Source: Xestospongia muta
Lineage: Eukaryota; Porifera; Demospongiae; Haplosclerida; Petrosiidae
NCBI GenBank assembly: GCA_963693285.1
Contig: OY848922.1
Span: 6,312,923 to 6,376,922, forward strand
Reading direction: 5' to 3'
DNA length: 64,000 bases
Notes under the pieces: model-generated
What the model was told of the DNA's origin: nothing
The model's database searches: none
The model's input: the letters and a program-made list of their open reading frames with translations, nothing else
Part shown: piece by piece, positions 35,540-46,479 of the stretch
How the letters are laid out: each line of letters begins with the position of its first letter
How positions within the stretch are numbered: position 1 is the first letter of the stretch
Made by a program: the position numbers and the translations under genes

Positions 35540-36565
35540 ATCCATCTGATTATCTTTTGATTCAATTGTAGACTTGGTGAAGGAGCATTATAGTCCAAAA
35601 CCATCATTAGTTGTCTAGTGTTTTAAATTTATTTTGAGGCTACCACAGCCAGGAGAGACAGTGGCAACCTTTATAGCTGAGCTGAGACAACTATTCAAAT
35701 TTTGCTAATATGGGGAGATGTTAGATGACATGGTACATGATTTGTTTAATGGGTGGTATTTCGACAGCTGAGTATTCAACGATGACTGCTGGCTGAACCC
35801 ACCCTGACTCTGAAACATGCTCTTGAACTGGTACTTGCAATGTAGTCGGCAAAGAAAGATACAGGAGATATTCAGTGTTAAAAAGTCTACTTGTTACTAT
35901 TGTGAAGGAAACCAGTTAGCACCAAGTTGCAGATTTAAAGACTCTGTTTGTCATGTTTGCAACAAGATAGGCCACATAATCAGATGCTGTAGAAATGCCC
36001 AAATGAGGCCAAACAAAGTATAAATTAATATTAATGAGGTGGAGGAAGACCCTATTTCCCAATAGTATATGTTACCCTCAAGTAAGACAAAACCATTAAA
36101 GACAGTGGTAAATATTGATGGCAAAGAGGTTGAGATGGAGATTGACACAGGAGAGTCAGTGCCAGTGGTGACACACACAGAATACAAGAGGCTATGCAGC
36201 CCAAAGAGTAGGCCACCATTACATGGGGAAAGAATAAAATTGAAGACATATACCGGAGAGATGATTAAAATCTATGGACCTTTTGAAGTGGTGGTAAACC
36301 ATCAAGGAGAAGAAGAGAGATTACTATTAGTTATTGTAGATTCTAAAGGACCTAATCTACTCAGAAAAGACTGGTTGAGCACATGATAAATCAGGTCTGA
36401 GTGAAGGAAGAGTTAATAACACTCATTTGGAAATACTCTGATTTATTTCAAAATGAACTAGGCACCATCAAAGCTGTAACTGCCAGCATTGTAGTAAAAG
36501 AGAGAGCAACACCAAGATTTTGTCGTCCATGACTGGTACCATTTGCACTCCGTTCAAAGGTAGAT
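35540..36565 (+). pseudogene. Ty3/gypsy fragment, copy C (gag to protease)
   Basis: It matches 31140-32130 of copy A. The zinc knuckle region (CYYCEGNQLAPSCRFKDSVC then HVCNKIGHIIRCC) is better preserved here. The protease at 36069-36386 keeps the EIDTG catalytic motif and runs to GPNLLRKDWL. It ends abruptly at AAAGGTAGATAAG at 36569, before RT. Confidence 0.7.
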
Positions 36566-36636
36566 AAGCTTGCTGTTTTAAAAATTATTATAATTTTTGT
36601 CTCTAATATTATACATTGCATATGTCTTAAGCTACC

Positions 36637-37042
36637 TTCGAATGTATTAGTGTAAAAGAGTTCATAGGATTGTATTATGTCGATGATATCAAGATGGACA
36701 CAATTGTTGCTGTATTAAAAGACATGATTCTTTGATTAAATCTGAACCTATCAATCTGTAGGATCCAGTGTTATGACAGTGCACCCAATATGAAGAAAGC
36801 TGCTGCAAAATTTAAGGCTACTGAGCCCAAAGCCCTTTACCTACACTGCTATGGCAATAGTTTGAACTTGGCTGTGTCAGATACTATTAAAATCATCTGG
36901 CCAATGTCTGATGCACTTGATCATGCTTTAGAAATTTGTAAGCTTGTCAAATATTCTACAAGAATATGAAAATGAAAGAAGAGTTGACTCGACATCTTCC
37001 TGGCCTCTGCACATTTTGTCCAACTCGCTGGGCTGTAAGAGG
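36637..37042 (+). pseudogene. hAT-type (ZMYM1-like) transposase fragment
   Basis: The plus strand encodes QCYDSAPNMKKAAAKFKATE followed by PKALYLHCYGNSLNLAVSD and PMSDALDHALEICKLVKYS. This corresponds to the hAT/DUF4371 core (CYDGAxNM ... HCYGHSLNLAVxD). An earlier stop and a later frameshift break it. It abuts the end of the gypsy fragment. Confidence 0.65.
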
Positions 37043-37177
37043 TAACTCATTTTAAAGTATTCATTGAAATTATCTTTCACTTTCTGCCACATGGGAGGAA
37101 TTAGTGACTATTGTTCAACATTCTGAAGTAAAAGCTCAAATTAATGGTGTAACCTAGGTTGTGTATTTGAGAGCATA

Positions 37178-37834
37178 TACCGTAGTTCCACGAGTAAGTA
37201 CCCATGGGGGCTTGGAGTTCATTTGGAATTTGAAAGTTGTGGGTGCTTACTAGGGAATTTAAAAAGGTTTCTAATAAGTGCCCACGTATGAATAACTAAT
37301 TAATTACAATCAGGCATATAAATTTGTCACACCACAGAGTATTTGACATTCTGAATCATCTCACAAAGAATCTGCAGGTATGACTGATCTCTAATTTGTA
37401 ACAGAATCATCTACACGAGACTATCATGTTAACAAGCCAATATTGAGTCCAGATATAGGGGAGACACTTTCAACAAAGAAGGAACACAACAATCCTCATA
37501 ATAGATTCACTGTTGCTGTGATGAAGGGCAAATTGATAGTTGGTCAAATCACAAAAGAAATTTCAAAGATAGTTTGGTTCTTTCTTCACAAAGGAGGAAT
37601 GATACCCAGTACAGTCAAGGACAAAAGGAGAAGATCCTCCATTGAGCAAGGCAGTTTAGAAGTGCCTTGTGAGCTGACCTTTTCAATTCCAAACGGAACA
37701 AAATACAACAAAACTTTAATGTCTGAAATTTGAAAATTGATAGCCTAACTTTTTCTCATTGCTCAATATGTGGGACAAAAATATGATGGTGAGCGCATGC
37801 ATAGAGGTGGGCACTTGTTCTGGGAACAACGGTA
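37178..37834 (+). mobile_element. TIR element carrying a HIRAN-like domain, copy 5 (complete)
   Basis: It runs from TACCGTAGTTCCACGAGTAA to GGGAACAACGGTA, an imperfect inverted pair flanked by TA. The plus strand at 37443-37733 has a long open HIRAN-like frame: SPDIGETLSTKKEHNNPHN, FTVAVMKGKLIVGQITKEIS, FFLHKGGMIPSTVKDKRRR, then LEVPCELTFSIP. The corresponding element beside piggyBac-2 copy A is 26199-26698. Confidence 0.7.
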
Positions 37835-37859
37835 TATATGTGTGACCTGATTTGTGAAA

Positions 37860-39565
37860 AGGGACCACTTCTTTCAAACCATTATAAACCATTTACTATT
37901 ATATATATATGTGTGTGTGTGTGTGTGTATGTATATATAGTATGATATAACTCAAAGCATGGCATGACACATAACACTACTTTACTTTTTTTACAATGGT
38001 ATGTTGTGGTCTTTCTATAATTTTGTTTCTTATGAGTACAGACAATACATTCATGTGGTGATGGTTTCCACTTGAACGAGATGGTATTTTTCCAAGGAAA
38101 TGACACTAATGGAGGCATGTATCTGGAGGGAGTCTTGGAGAAGATGCAGATGAAGTAAGATCAATACTGGCTCTGGTGAGTATTTGTGTTTGTGTTGCTA
38201 GCTTTATTCAAAACTGGACATGGCTTATATGCCTTTCTGTTTGAGTAGACATTTGATACAGGATGTAGACATTCACAATAGCTTAGTCTATCAAGTGGAA
38301 GGTTGCTCATTTGTACCATTTCACTGTCCTGTGGTTTAAGCCATAATATGAAAGAAGTTGATCACTTTTATCTACTCCACCCATAAAGGTATTGTACCTA
38401 TCAACCATTAGTGGCTTCTCTACATTTTCTCTTCTTGTAGATGACAATCATGTTCTATGAGTCTTCATTACTATACTTCTATCATGGACTGTGCTAAGAA
38501 TGGTTATGAGCCGTTTATCTTTCCATTGCAAGGCAAGTACGCCATTCTATAAGTTTACTGTTCTTATTTTTCCTTTCTTCGATCCCTTTCATATCTGTCC
38601 AGTTTGTCCTTTACCTTTTGCTTTTGATTTCCATTCTAGAGGCATACCTTTTCTATCTACAAGGGCTGTACTACACACTCCCAAACCTTTCAGCTTCACA
38701 TCTACAAACAGTGATGGGCTGGTATAATAATTGTCCATGTATATATGGTGTCCTGCTTTCTTTAGTGACCCAAGTAGTCTCATTACAATAACATGTGTAA
38801 CAGTTTTGTTCTCTCCAACATCTAACATATCATCATTTTCTACAAAATAAGTAAGCATTATACATGTACAATAGTCAATCCAATATTACTTGATACATAC
38901 CTGTATACAGAGTCCAATTGTAAGTATAACCTGTTTTTGAGTCAGCTAAAGAAAATTTTTAGCCCCCATTTGTTTGCTTTTAGACATGTATTGAAGAAAC
39001 CAAATTCTGCCCTTGAAGCTACCAATGACCTCATTTATGGAGAGTTCACGTCAAGAATTATATACTAACTTGAAAGTTACTAATAAGTGATGTAATAAGG
39101 GGATGTCTCTTATATAATGGATCATATCCTGGTACACCTTTTTGTTTTTTTGGCTTTCTTGTCATTTATGTATAGAAACTTCAAAATTAGGCTGAAATGA
39201 TCCCTTGACATTACACGAGAGAAGGTGACTGTACTAAAGGCTAGTACTGAGCCCAGTAATCTTCTAATTTGGGGTAGTGGATTGTTCCAATTATTATTAC
39301 CAGATTAAAAAATTGTAGCTTTTCTGTTGATGGATGCATCTTTTTTGCAATAGTTTAGGCAAGGTCAGTGTGAAACTTCTGTTTTGTCTGTTATATCTTC
39401 TGTTCCTTCAGATTCTCCAACAAACTCTGGGATATCATATGCTACATTACTCAGAGAGATATGTTTTGTTGCACTGATTTCAATTTCATCACCATACACT
39501 ATTTCCATACCATCTACTATTTCGGTTTCCACATCAAAATCATTGCTATCATAGTATTCATCATC
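37860..39565 (-). pseudogene. piggyBac-2 transposase, copy B
   Basis: It is parallel to 26770-29330 of copy A but without the Harbinger insertion. Pieces include HIYMDNYYTSPSLFVDVKLK (38589-38858) and, at the C-terminus, HECIVCTHKKQNYRKTTTYH then KKSKVVLCVMPCFELYHT, so its zinc finger is better preserved. The N-terminal part ends at 39565 in an ATTATTA-rich junction. It contains multiple frameshifts. Confidence 0.7.
37899..37941. repeat. (TA)n(TG)n microsatellite
   Basis: Alternating ATATATAT followed by about ten GT units and then TATATATAG. It lies within the 3' flank of piggyBac-2 copy B and is absent from copy A in this form. Confidence 0.85.
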
Positions 39566-39698
39566 TATTATTATTAATGATTATTAATAATTTATTATTA
39601 TAGTATTCACTGATCTGTAATAACATTTTAATATCATACTTAGTGTGATATTTATAACCTATGACTACTTGATACAATCATACAATGATCTTTCATAC

Positions 39699-39797
39699 CT
39701 TTGTGACAACAGTAATGTCAGCACCATTACTAATTAATATTTTGATGATCTCTGGATGATTATTGATAGTTGCACAATGTAATGCAGTCCAGCCATT
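39699..39797 (-). CDS. Ankyrin exon of the main gene (block B)
   Basis: A 99-bp phase-0 exon between acceptor GTTGTTACAG and donor AAG|GTATGAAAG. It encodes NGWTALHCATINNHPEIIK then ILISNGADITVVTK. Its two flanks are about 4% different from those of exon 30484-30582, while the exon is about 13% different. Confidence 0.85.
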
Positions 39798-40137
39798 CTG
39801 TAACAACAAAACAAAGAAGCAATACATACACAATGTACACTATACAGATCAATTTCAACTCAATGTACTAGTAGTAACACAATACATTCATAATGTTAAT
39901 GATGTAATGTAAACATCTACTATGTGATGTCAATAATTATGGTATAATTATTATATAGTTATATTTATACATATATAATTACTATATAATTCTAATTATG
40001 TGTTTATTATGTACATGTTATGAACATAATTATCTATTCCTGTCCCACCATAACTTGCTTTTGTGTATACTATATAAGTGTCATATGGGTTGTATTAATG
40101 AATGTTCTATATCTATTTGACTCGACTTCAAGATATG

Positions 40138-41524
40138 ATGGCTGTCCATGGGAGCATCGGAGAATTCTGCCTCCAACATTATTGTAGGGCTAATGATGTC
40201 TTTGATGATAAAACATTGGCAGTTTTATGTAGTGTTTGTGGTCTTTTCATGCACAAATTAATCAAGTATTTACTAATGCCTAGAAGACTGTCTGATTATC
40301 TTTTGATTCAATTGTAGACTTGATGAAGGAGCATTATAGTCCAAAATCATCAGTAGGTTGTCCAGTGTTTACAATTTAATTTAAGGCTACAACAACCAGG
40401 AGAGAGAGTGTCTGTTTATAGCTGAGCTGAGACAACTATCCAAATTTTGTGAATATTAGGAGATATGTTAGATTTCGTGCTATGTGATCGTTTAGTGGGT
40501 GATATTAGACAGCTGAGTATTCAATGATGACTGCTGGCTGAACCCATCCTAACTCTGAAATGTGCTCTTGAACTGGTACTTGCAATGTAGTCTGAAGGAT
40601 ACAAGAGATACTTAGTGCTAAAAGGCCTACTTGTTACCGTTGTGGAGGAAACATCTTAGCACCAATTTGCAGATTTAAAAAATATGTTTGTCATGGCTGC
40701 AAAAAGAAGGGGCACCTAATCAGATGTTGGAGAAATGCCCCTAAAAAAAAGGCCAAACAAGTCAAGTACAAACATTAACAAGGTGGTAGAAGACCCCATT
40801 TCTCAATTGTATATGTTTCCCTCAAGTAAGACAAAACCGTTAAAGACAGTGGTTAATATAGATAGCAAAGAGGTTGAGATGGAGAAAAACACAGGAGCGT
40901 TAGTGTCATTGATGACACACACAGAGTACAAGAGGCTATGTAATCAAAAGAGTAGACTCCCATTACATGCAGCAAGAATAAACTGGAAGACATATACCGG
41001 AGAGATGATTAAAGTGATGGTGAACCATCAAGGAGATGAAGAGAGATTACCATTAGTTATTGTAGAGTCCAAAGGACCTAATCTACTCAGAAGAGACTGT
41101 TTGATGAAGTTGAAACAGGACTTGCACATGATAAATCAGGTCCAAATGAAGGAAGAGTTAATAACACTCATTTCAAGATACTCTTATATTTTTCAGAATG
41201 AACTAGGTATCTGATATCAAAGCTGTATCTGCCAGGATCATAGCAGAAGAGAGAGCCACTCATAGATTGTTGTCCACAACTGGTACCATTTGCACTCCGT
41301 TCAAAGGTAGATAAGGAACTAGAGAGACTAGAGTCGATGGGAGTACTGAAAAAAGTGGAATTTGCAGACTGGGCGGCACCCATCATTTCAGTATTGAAGG
41401 ATGACTGAAATGTTAGAATTTGTGATGATTATAACATGACCATTAATAAAAAGCATCAAAAGTGGACCTGTATCCATTCCCGAGAGTGGATGACCTTTTT
41501 ACAGCAATGACCAGTGGAGTGTAT
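40138..41524 (+). pseudogene. Ty3/gypsy fragment, copy B (gag to RT start)
   Basis: Gag opens MAVHGSIGEFCLQHYCRAND. The zinc knuckle and protease follow (40735-41214), with PLKTVVNIDSKEVEMEKNTG. The catalytic DTG of copies A and C is NTG here. The match continues to the start of RT and stops at GGAGTGTATTTT near 41524. Upstream it is joined to the same ankyrin-exon intron as copy A, so the insertion predates the block duplication. Confidence 0.7.
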
Positions 41525-41529
41525 TTTGT

Positions 41530-42240
41530 ATATAATGTATTGTGCTAGAGAATTTCTGCTAGTTTTAGGAATAGAAAGAGTACATTAGATATAAGGACAC
41601 AGGTTATGAAAACTGTAGCTACACCAGTCACTGTTTATTTGCAAGACTATAATTCAAGCTAAATGCTTGAACTAAATAATTTAAGCAATCCTTTTATAAA
41701 AAAATTAAAATAAAATCATCTCCTGAGTAATACTAAGTGATGTTGAGTCTTAAAGAAATTCCTTTGCTAGAGACAACATTAATACTGGTAAAGTAACTTA
41801 ATACTAAAACCATCATTAAATAAAACTTGCTTTGTAATGACATCAAGAGTAAATTTGGTTTCTCAAGTAGATTATTAAATTGGACTTTTGTTTTATTAAA
41901 GGATGCATTAAATGTTATGGATGGATAGGTGCTTGAGTGGTTATATTAGGCAAGTAATGTAATCAATGTTATAGACAAAAATTGATCAGATCTTCTATTT
42001 CACTTTGATTCCTTTAATTGTTCATCATGTTTCGTGTAGTGTGTTTATGTAATAAATTTTCAACAATTTTCACCAACTTCAATAAAGTCTTAGTTTAATG
42101 TTATCGATTATATATTTGAACTACATATCTGACATCATCATGTAATACAGTTTCTTTTAACTCATATTCTATGCTCCAATTTCAAAGCAATAATAGTAAT
42201 GTTTATAAAAAATGTGGCATTTTGCTTGATTGTATTCATT
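41530..42240. other. AT-rich intronic stretch
   Basis: About 700 bp between the gypsy fragment and the repeated block at 42240. I see no coding content, terminal repeats or tandem array. Confidence 0.5.
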
Positions 42241-42989
42241 GTGTTCATTTCTCATTAGTAAATGTGTAGTTTAACTGTCTGCTGTTAATGTACTTGTGAT
42301 TGTGGATAAGACTATGACAAAATCAAACATTTTATTTTTATTATTGCTATACTAAGGTCAAAGTTCTGATTGAGCATAAAAAATTGTGTATTACATTTTA
42401 TTATACGTGTGTACTGAATGATGTAAAATGAGAGAACAATTTTATCAGTGTATGCTGGAAAGGCACATAATAAATTTATGTTGTTACACAAGCTGCAAGA
42501 GTCTGTCAAATTATATTATATGTCACTTAATCTTTTAAGCATATTTCAATTATACATGTACTAATTTATAAAACAGTGTATTGGGTTAGAAAAAAAGTGA
42601 GTTCAAGGTAATACTAGAGGCACACAGAGTTTAAATCAGTGTGTGAGAAAGTTGCAGTATGGTTCCTGGAGAACAAAATGTCCAAATTTTTGTTTACATA
42701 CTGTTCTACAACATCTCAATGTCCTCATTGGTTATTACTTAAATATTGTCCTTGATCAAAATTAGATGTTTTGTTTCCTAACATTGAAAGCTATGTAGAA
42801 CAACATGAACAAACTCAAAAGAATGCTCGCGATCGACATAGTAAACATTATAGAGCTTATGTACTGACGTCACGAAACGTAATAAAAAATAGCAACTGTT
42901 GCTAGGGCGCCATCTTGAGTGGCAAAAGCACGTTCATACACAAGAGTGGCAGCATCTGAAGTCACATTAGCCAGGTACTATGCAACACG

Positions 42990-43300
42990 AGACACCAATG
43001 TTTATAAAGCTTGGTCTTCTTCCAGAGCTATTGGGCAAGTGGTACTCTAGGGAGCCAGTAGCATCAATCTCATCAACAGGAAACGAACAAGTTGAAGAAT
43101 GTGCATGTGGAGATGTTATGTTGCTACTGCAGGAAAGAGGAATATGGGGAATTAATGATCTATTGTGACAATAACGATTGTTGTATACAATGGTTTCACA
43201 TAACATGCCTTCAGATTACCACAATTCCAAAGGTTAAATGTTTTTGTCCTGATTGTCAGAGAAAACCAAATAAAGGCACTAGGATGTTGTTTTAATAATT
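42990..43300 (+). pseudogene. PHD-type zinc finger protein C-terminus, frameshifted
   Basis: One frame gives GLLPELLGKWYSREPVASIS. After a frameshift near 43100 the next gives CYCRKEEYGELMIYCDNN, then CCIQWFHITCLQI and CFCPDCQRK. The C4HC3 spacing (CxC, C..C, WFHxxC, CPxC) is a PHD finger. From memory, the GLLPELLGKWY + PHD ending is shared with the YqaJ-type proteins of basal animals, whose N-terminal part has a remnant at 13690. It is mobile-element derived rather than a host chromatin gene (inference). Confidence 0.55.
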
Positions 43301-43429
43301 ATTATTATTTTTAAGATTACTGTTGTTTGATAACATGCATTAATTTAATTAAATAAAACAACTGATTCACAGGAATTGCACAATACACAACAAACAACAA
43401 CTACTTTATTTACAGTGCTAGTGTCTTCC

Positions 43430-43985
43430 TCCTCATTACACATAATGAAGTGTTCACTTTAAGATAGTATTTTGCCTGACTAGGCCAATTACTCTTTCGA
43501 CATCAATACAGACATGAGATAGTTGAGAAGAGATATCCACATCAGCTTTGCTCAGCTGTTCTTTTCCTCGAGTAAAGGAGGTAGTTTCACTACAGCAGAG
43601 TAAAGGCCAGCACTATCATGTATATTAAAACCCCTATCTGCCAAAACTATATCACCTAGTAGTAGGTTCTCTAAAATGCCTGTTTTCTGTCAGATGTATA
43701 TCTGAAATCCTACCTCCCCATCCTTTAGATATAAATGGACCACACCTTATAAGAGTAGTCCATAAATGGACTACTCTTATAAGGAATTTGGCAGTGTTGT
43801 AGTGCTTGTAATTAGACCAAGTTTGAGCTCTGGCTTTCAAGTTAGTGGGTCTTTCCATGAAAACTTCAAAACAGTCTATAATCACAACACATTTTCCAAA
43901 GCTCTTTCTGAATTCCATAGGCTGAGTCCGTACCAGTTCTCCTCTATCTGTCCATTTAACAAGAGGACCCAATCGAATATACAAT
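43430..43985 (-). pseudogene. DDE_Tnp_4 (THAP/IS5-like) transposase fragment
   Basis: Reading from 43984: [20 protein letters not shown] then [39 protein letters not shown] and [18 protein letters not shown]. The VVIIDCFE aspartate and the KGWGGRxSD segment carry the first two catalytic positions. Downstream, broken frames keep HDSAGLYSAVVKLPP and a trace of the ERVIGLVRQ motif. A 40-bp perfect palindrome replaces the segment between KFLI and FISKGW without breaking the frame. Confidence 0.7.
43745..43784. repeat. 40-bp perfect hairpin inside the DDE_Tnp_4 remnant
   Basis: CCTTATAAGAGTAGTCCA, a TAAA loop, then its exact inverted copy. The surrounding transposase frame reads through it, and it stands where related proteins have about nine other residues (family pattern from memory). 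Confidence 0.9.
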
Positions 43986-44034
43986 ATATCAATATATACA
44001 ATATATACAATATATCAATATACATGATAGTGCT
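43976..44034. repeat. ATATACAATATATCA microsatellite
   Basis: Irregular tandem copies of AATATATCAATATATAC and ATATACAAT between the two transposon pieces. It has no coding role. Confidence 0.8.
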
Positions 44035-44039
44035 TAATA

Positions 44040-44195
44040 TAGAACAACTATGTTCTCAGAGCCTTCCTCGAGGTCAGATTCCACACACAAAGCAGGGTCA
44101 CTGCTTTCGATCATATCGAAGGAAGAAGAAGAGTAGAAGAGGCTTGATATGCTGGAATACCGACTAGATATATCGCTTTGAGAGTCTTCAGCCAT
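44040..44195 (-). pseudogene. Serine-rich N-terminus of a mobile-element protein
   Basis: ATG at 44195 starts MAEDSQSDISSRYSSISSLF, then SSSSFDMIESSD and an acidic EGSENI. A Ser-rich start of this kind is found on transposon proteins of basal animals. A TGACGTCAC motif lies just upstream at about 44232, and a related TGACGTCAC lies at about 42864, at the far end of the composite. The frame is lost after ENI in the microsatellite. Confidence 0.35.
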
Positions 44196-44574
44196 TACTT
44201 TGCACCTAGCAATGCTAGCATTCGTTCCCCTTGTGACGTCACAAGTGAGCCCCACCCTACTAGGAAGAACATTGCAATCTCAGAAGAAGCCTTTAAAGAG
44301 CTTCGAAAAGAAGCTTGCTTTTAACAGTGATAACAATTTTTAAAAATTATTATAATATTTTTAGGGTGAATTGCATATGTCAAAGATAACATTTATGCAA
44401 AAAAAAATATTTTTGAATTTTGGCATGTCCCCCCCTTTAAAGATCCTGTTTCTTTTAAAAGGATCCCTGATGCCTCAGATATACTAAATTTCACAGACAT
44501 TTCTATTACACTCGTTTTTTCACACTCATTTTTTCACGTGGCATTAATATAACATTAATTATTAATAAATCATT

Positions 44575-44690
44575 AATAATTATCATTAATAATTATTAAT
44601 TTATTACCGTAGCGCTTAATAAAAAAGAGTTCTGACCAAGATAAATGTGTGCGCTTAACAAACAGTATGCGCTTAATAACCATATGCTGT
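44575..44690. mobile_element. Fragment of the 12651-13097 TIR element, inverted
   Basis: TACCGTAGCGCTTAATAAAA followed by GTTCTGACCAAGATAAATGT is the inverted counterpart of 12660-12760. It truncates the piggyBac-1 transposase frame after GMVEAFCCGD. Confidence 0.7.
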
Positions 44691-46047
44691 CTCCACAGCA
44701 AAAGGCTTCCACCATACCTCGAGGCCTCTTTTGGTTCAGGGCAGAAGGAAGTCCTTTGCGATTGCTCTGGACCATGCCTGGATATAATCAACAATAAGTA
44801 CAAGGTACAGGATGTAGACATAGAAATACCTGTTACAGTAATTCCCTTCCTCTTTAGCTCAGTTGCTATGAGAGGGCTATTATAAAATCTATCTAGGTAT
44901 ACATCATACCCCTTATCCTCAAGTCCATCCACCAGTGTAAGGACAACTCTGGCTGTGTGGGGTAGCTCAGGTCCTACAGGCTCTGTTGCCCGTCCATAGC
45001 ATATGGGTACCTTATAAAGGTAGCCAGACACACTGTCAGCAAGTACAAATGCCTTTATACCCCAAGGAGTTAGTTTACCTTTGAGGTACTGTCGAAAAGT
45101 AACCCTGCCTTTGAAGGCAATTGCTGACTCATCAATAGCTACATGTTGTGAAAGAGTGTAGGATGATTGAAATGCTGGAACTAGATGGTCAAGTAATGGC
45201 TCATATCAATATCACAGCTACAAAACCCTTCATTTCATCTATTGTCACTAGACGCCAGCTTCTGTACAATGAGCCACGCTTTATCTATAAGCAAGAGGTA
45301 TGTTAGAGTAACTAATTGTTTATTACTACTTACCTGCATACAACCAATCTTCTTAGCAGCATACTTATTGGTATTATACACAAGAAATTGCCACAAAGCA
45401 TCAAGAAGAATAGAGAAAAACAATCTTCTGGTGACTGAACAGATGGATATATGTTACTACCAGACGACTGAGTAAATAAGATATAGCTAGGCTCTGTGTC
45501 ATCTATATTTGGAATGAAAAACTACTTAGCTACTACACAACTTATCAGCTCCTACTACTATCCAATGATAATCAGTTACTGTGACACCAATACCTCTGCC
45601 TCTCCCAATACCTCTTCCTCTACCTCTTCCTCTGACAGCACTTCTTCCTCTCACAACACCTCTTCTTATCCCAGGACCTATTCCTATTCTAGTACCTCCC
45701 ACTTCTGCAGTATGATTTGTCTCACCATTTACATTCTCTTCATCTTGCTCATCCTCAAAGCTTTCACTCTCTTCACTATCAACACTATCACTATCATCAA
45801 ATTCACTATCACAAAAATCCTCTCCCAATACATGTTGGGCGGGACCATAAATAACTAATAAACAAAGGAGGAATTTCTCGTTGATAAAAAAACAAAGGTT
45901 AGTTGAAAAAAACAGTCTACTAATGTAATGTCACAAATTTGTGACAATTGTCTCAATTAATAGTACATGCGTGTCATGGATTTGTGTCAATTGTCTCCCT
46001 TAAATGTACTGATATGTCTCAAATTTGTGACAATTGTCCCATAAGGG
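44690..46047 (-). mobile_element. piggyBac-1 element, copy B
   Basis: The right end is at 46047, followed by TTAA at 46048-46051. The 43-bp repeats lie at 45929, 45972 and 46015. A 135-bp deletion relative to copy A removes the transposase start. The left end is cut by another element. It occupies the same insertion site as copy A. Confidence 0.75.
44695..45828 (-). pseudogene. piggyBac-1 transposase, copy B, with a small intron
   Basis: The N-terminus (45526-45828) is acidic (FDDSDSVDSEESESFEDEQD), then arginine/glycine-rich (GRGRGRGIGRGRG). The catalytic region has AIDESAIAFKGRVTFRQYLK, GIKAFVLADSVSGYLYKVP and DKGYDVYLDRFYNSPLIATE. At 44778-44829 a 52-bp GT-AG intron interrupts it; removing it joins KGITVTG to MVQSNRKGLPSAL, the conserved continuation. 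The start is deleted, there is a disrupted stretch at 45230-45500, and the C-terminus is cut at 44690, so it is inactive. Confidence 0.75.
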
Positions 46048-46383
46048 TTAAACAACAATCACACTTGAGAAATTTACAAGCAGGCTTGTTTATGAATTTG
46101 AACCGTAAATATATGTACATATTAATATTTCTATTTACTTAGCAATGACAGTTTCTATCTCTTTATAAGCTCAATATAACATGATGTTATTTCAACAAGT
46201 TTATAACACTACAAAGAAATAATAGGAGAAATGGATTTCAAAAGAAAAGTTAAGAGTGATCATTTCATGACACTTTACATTTACATAATATGTACTAGAC
46301 TTTTATTGTTTGTTTTATATACATTAAATAGAACAGAGCGTAAAATAGAAGCTTCATTAATATGCTTACATATATATACCGAC

Positions 46384-46479
46384 CTTAGTAGTATGGTGGA
46401 TGTTCACACCATGCTGAAGTAACAAAGTAACAACATCTGTTTTGCCATTTGCTGCTGCTATCAGTGGACTCCATCCATC
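46384..46479 (-). CDS. Ankyrin exon B4 (main gene)
   Basis: A 96-bp phase-0 exon between acceptor TTGTAG and donor AAG|GTCGGT. It encodes DGWSPLIAAANGKTDVVTL then LLQHGVNIHHTTK, one residue shorter than its partner because of an in-frame 3-bp deletion. Confidence 0.85.

Noticed and set aside
44520..44600. ATTAATAATT-rich tract as a replication origin or matrix attachment site
   Set aside because: Simple AT-rich tracts are common across the window and nothing else marks this one.
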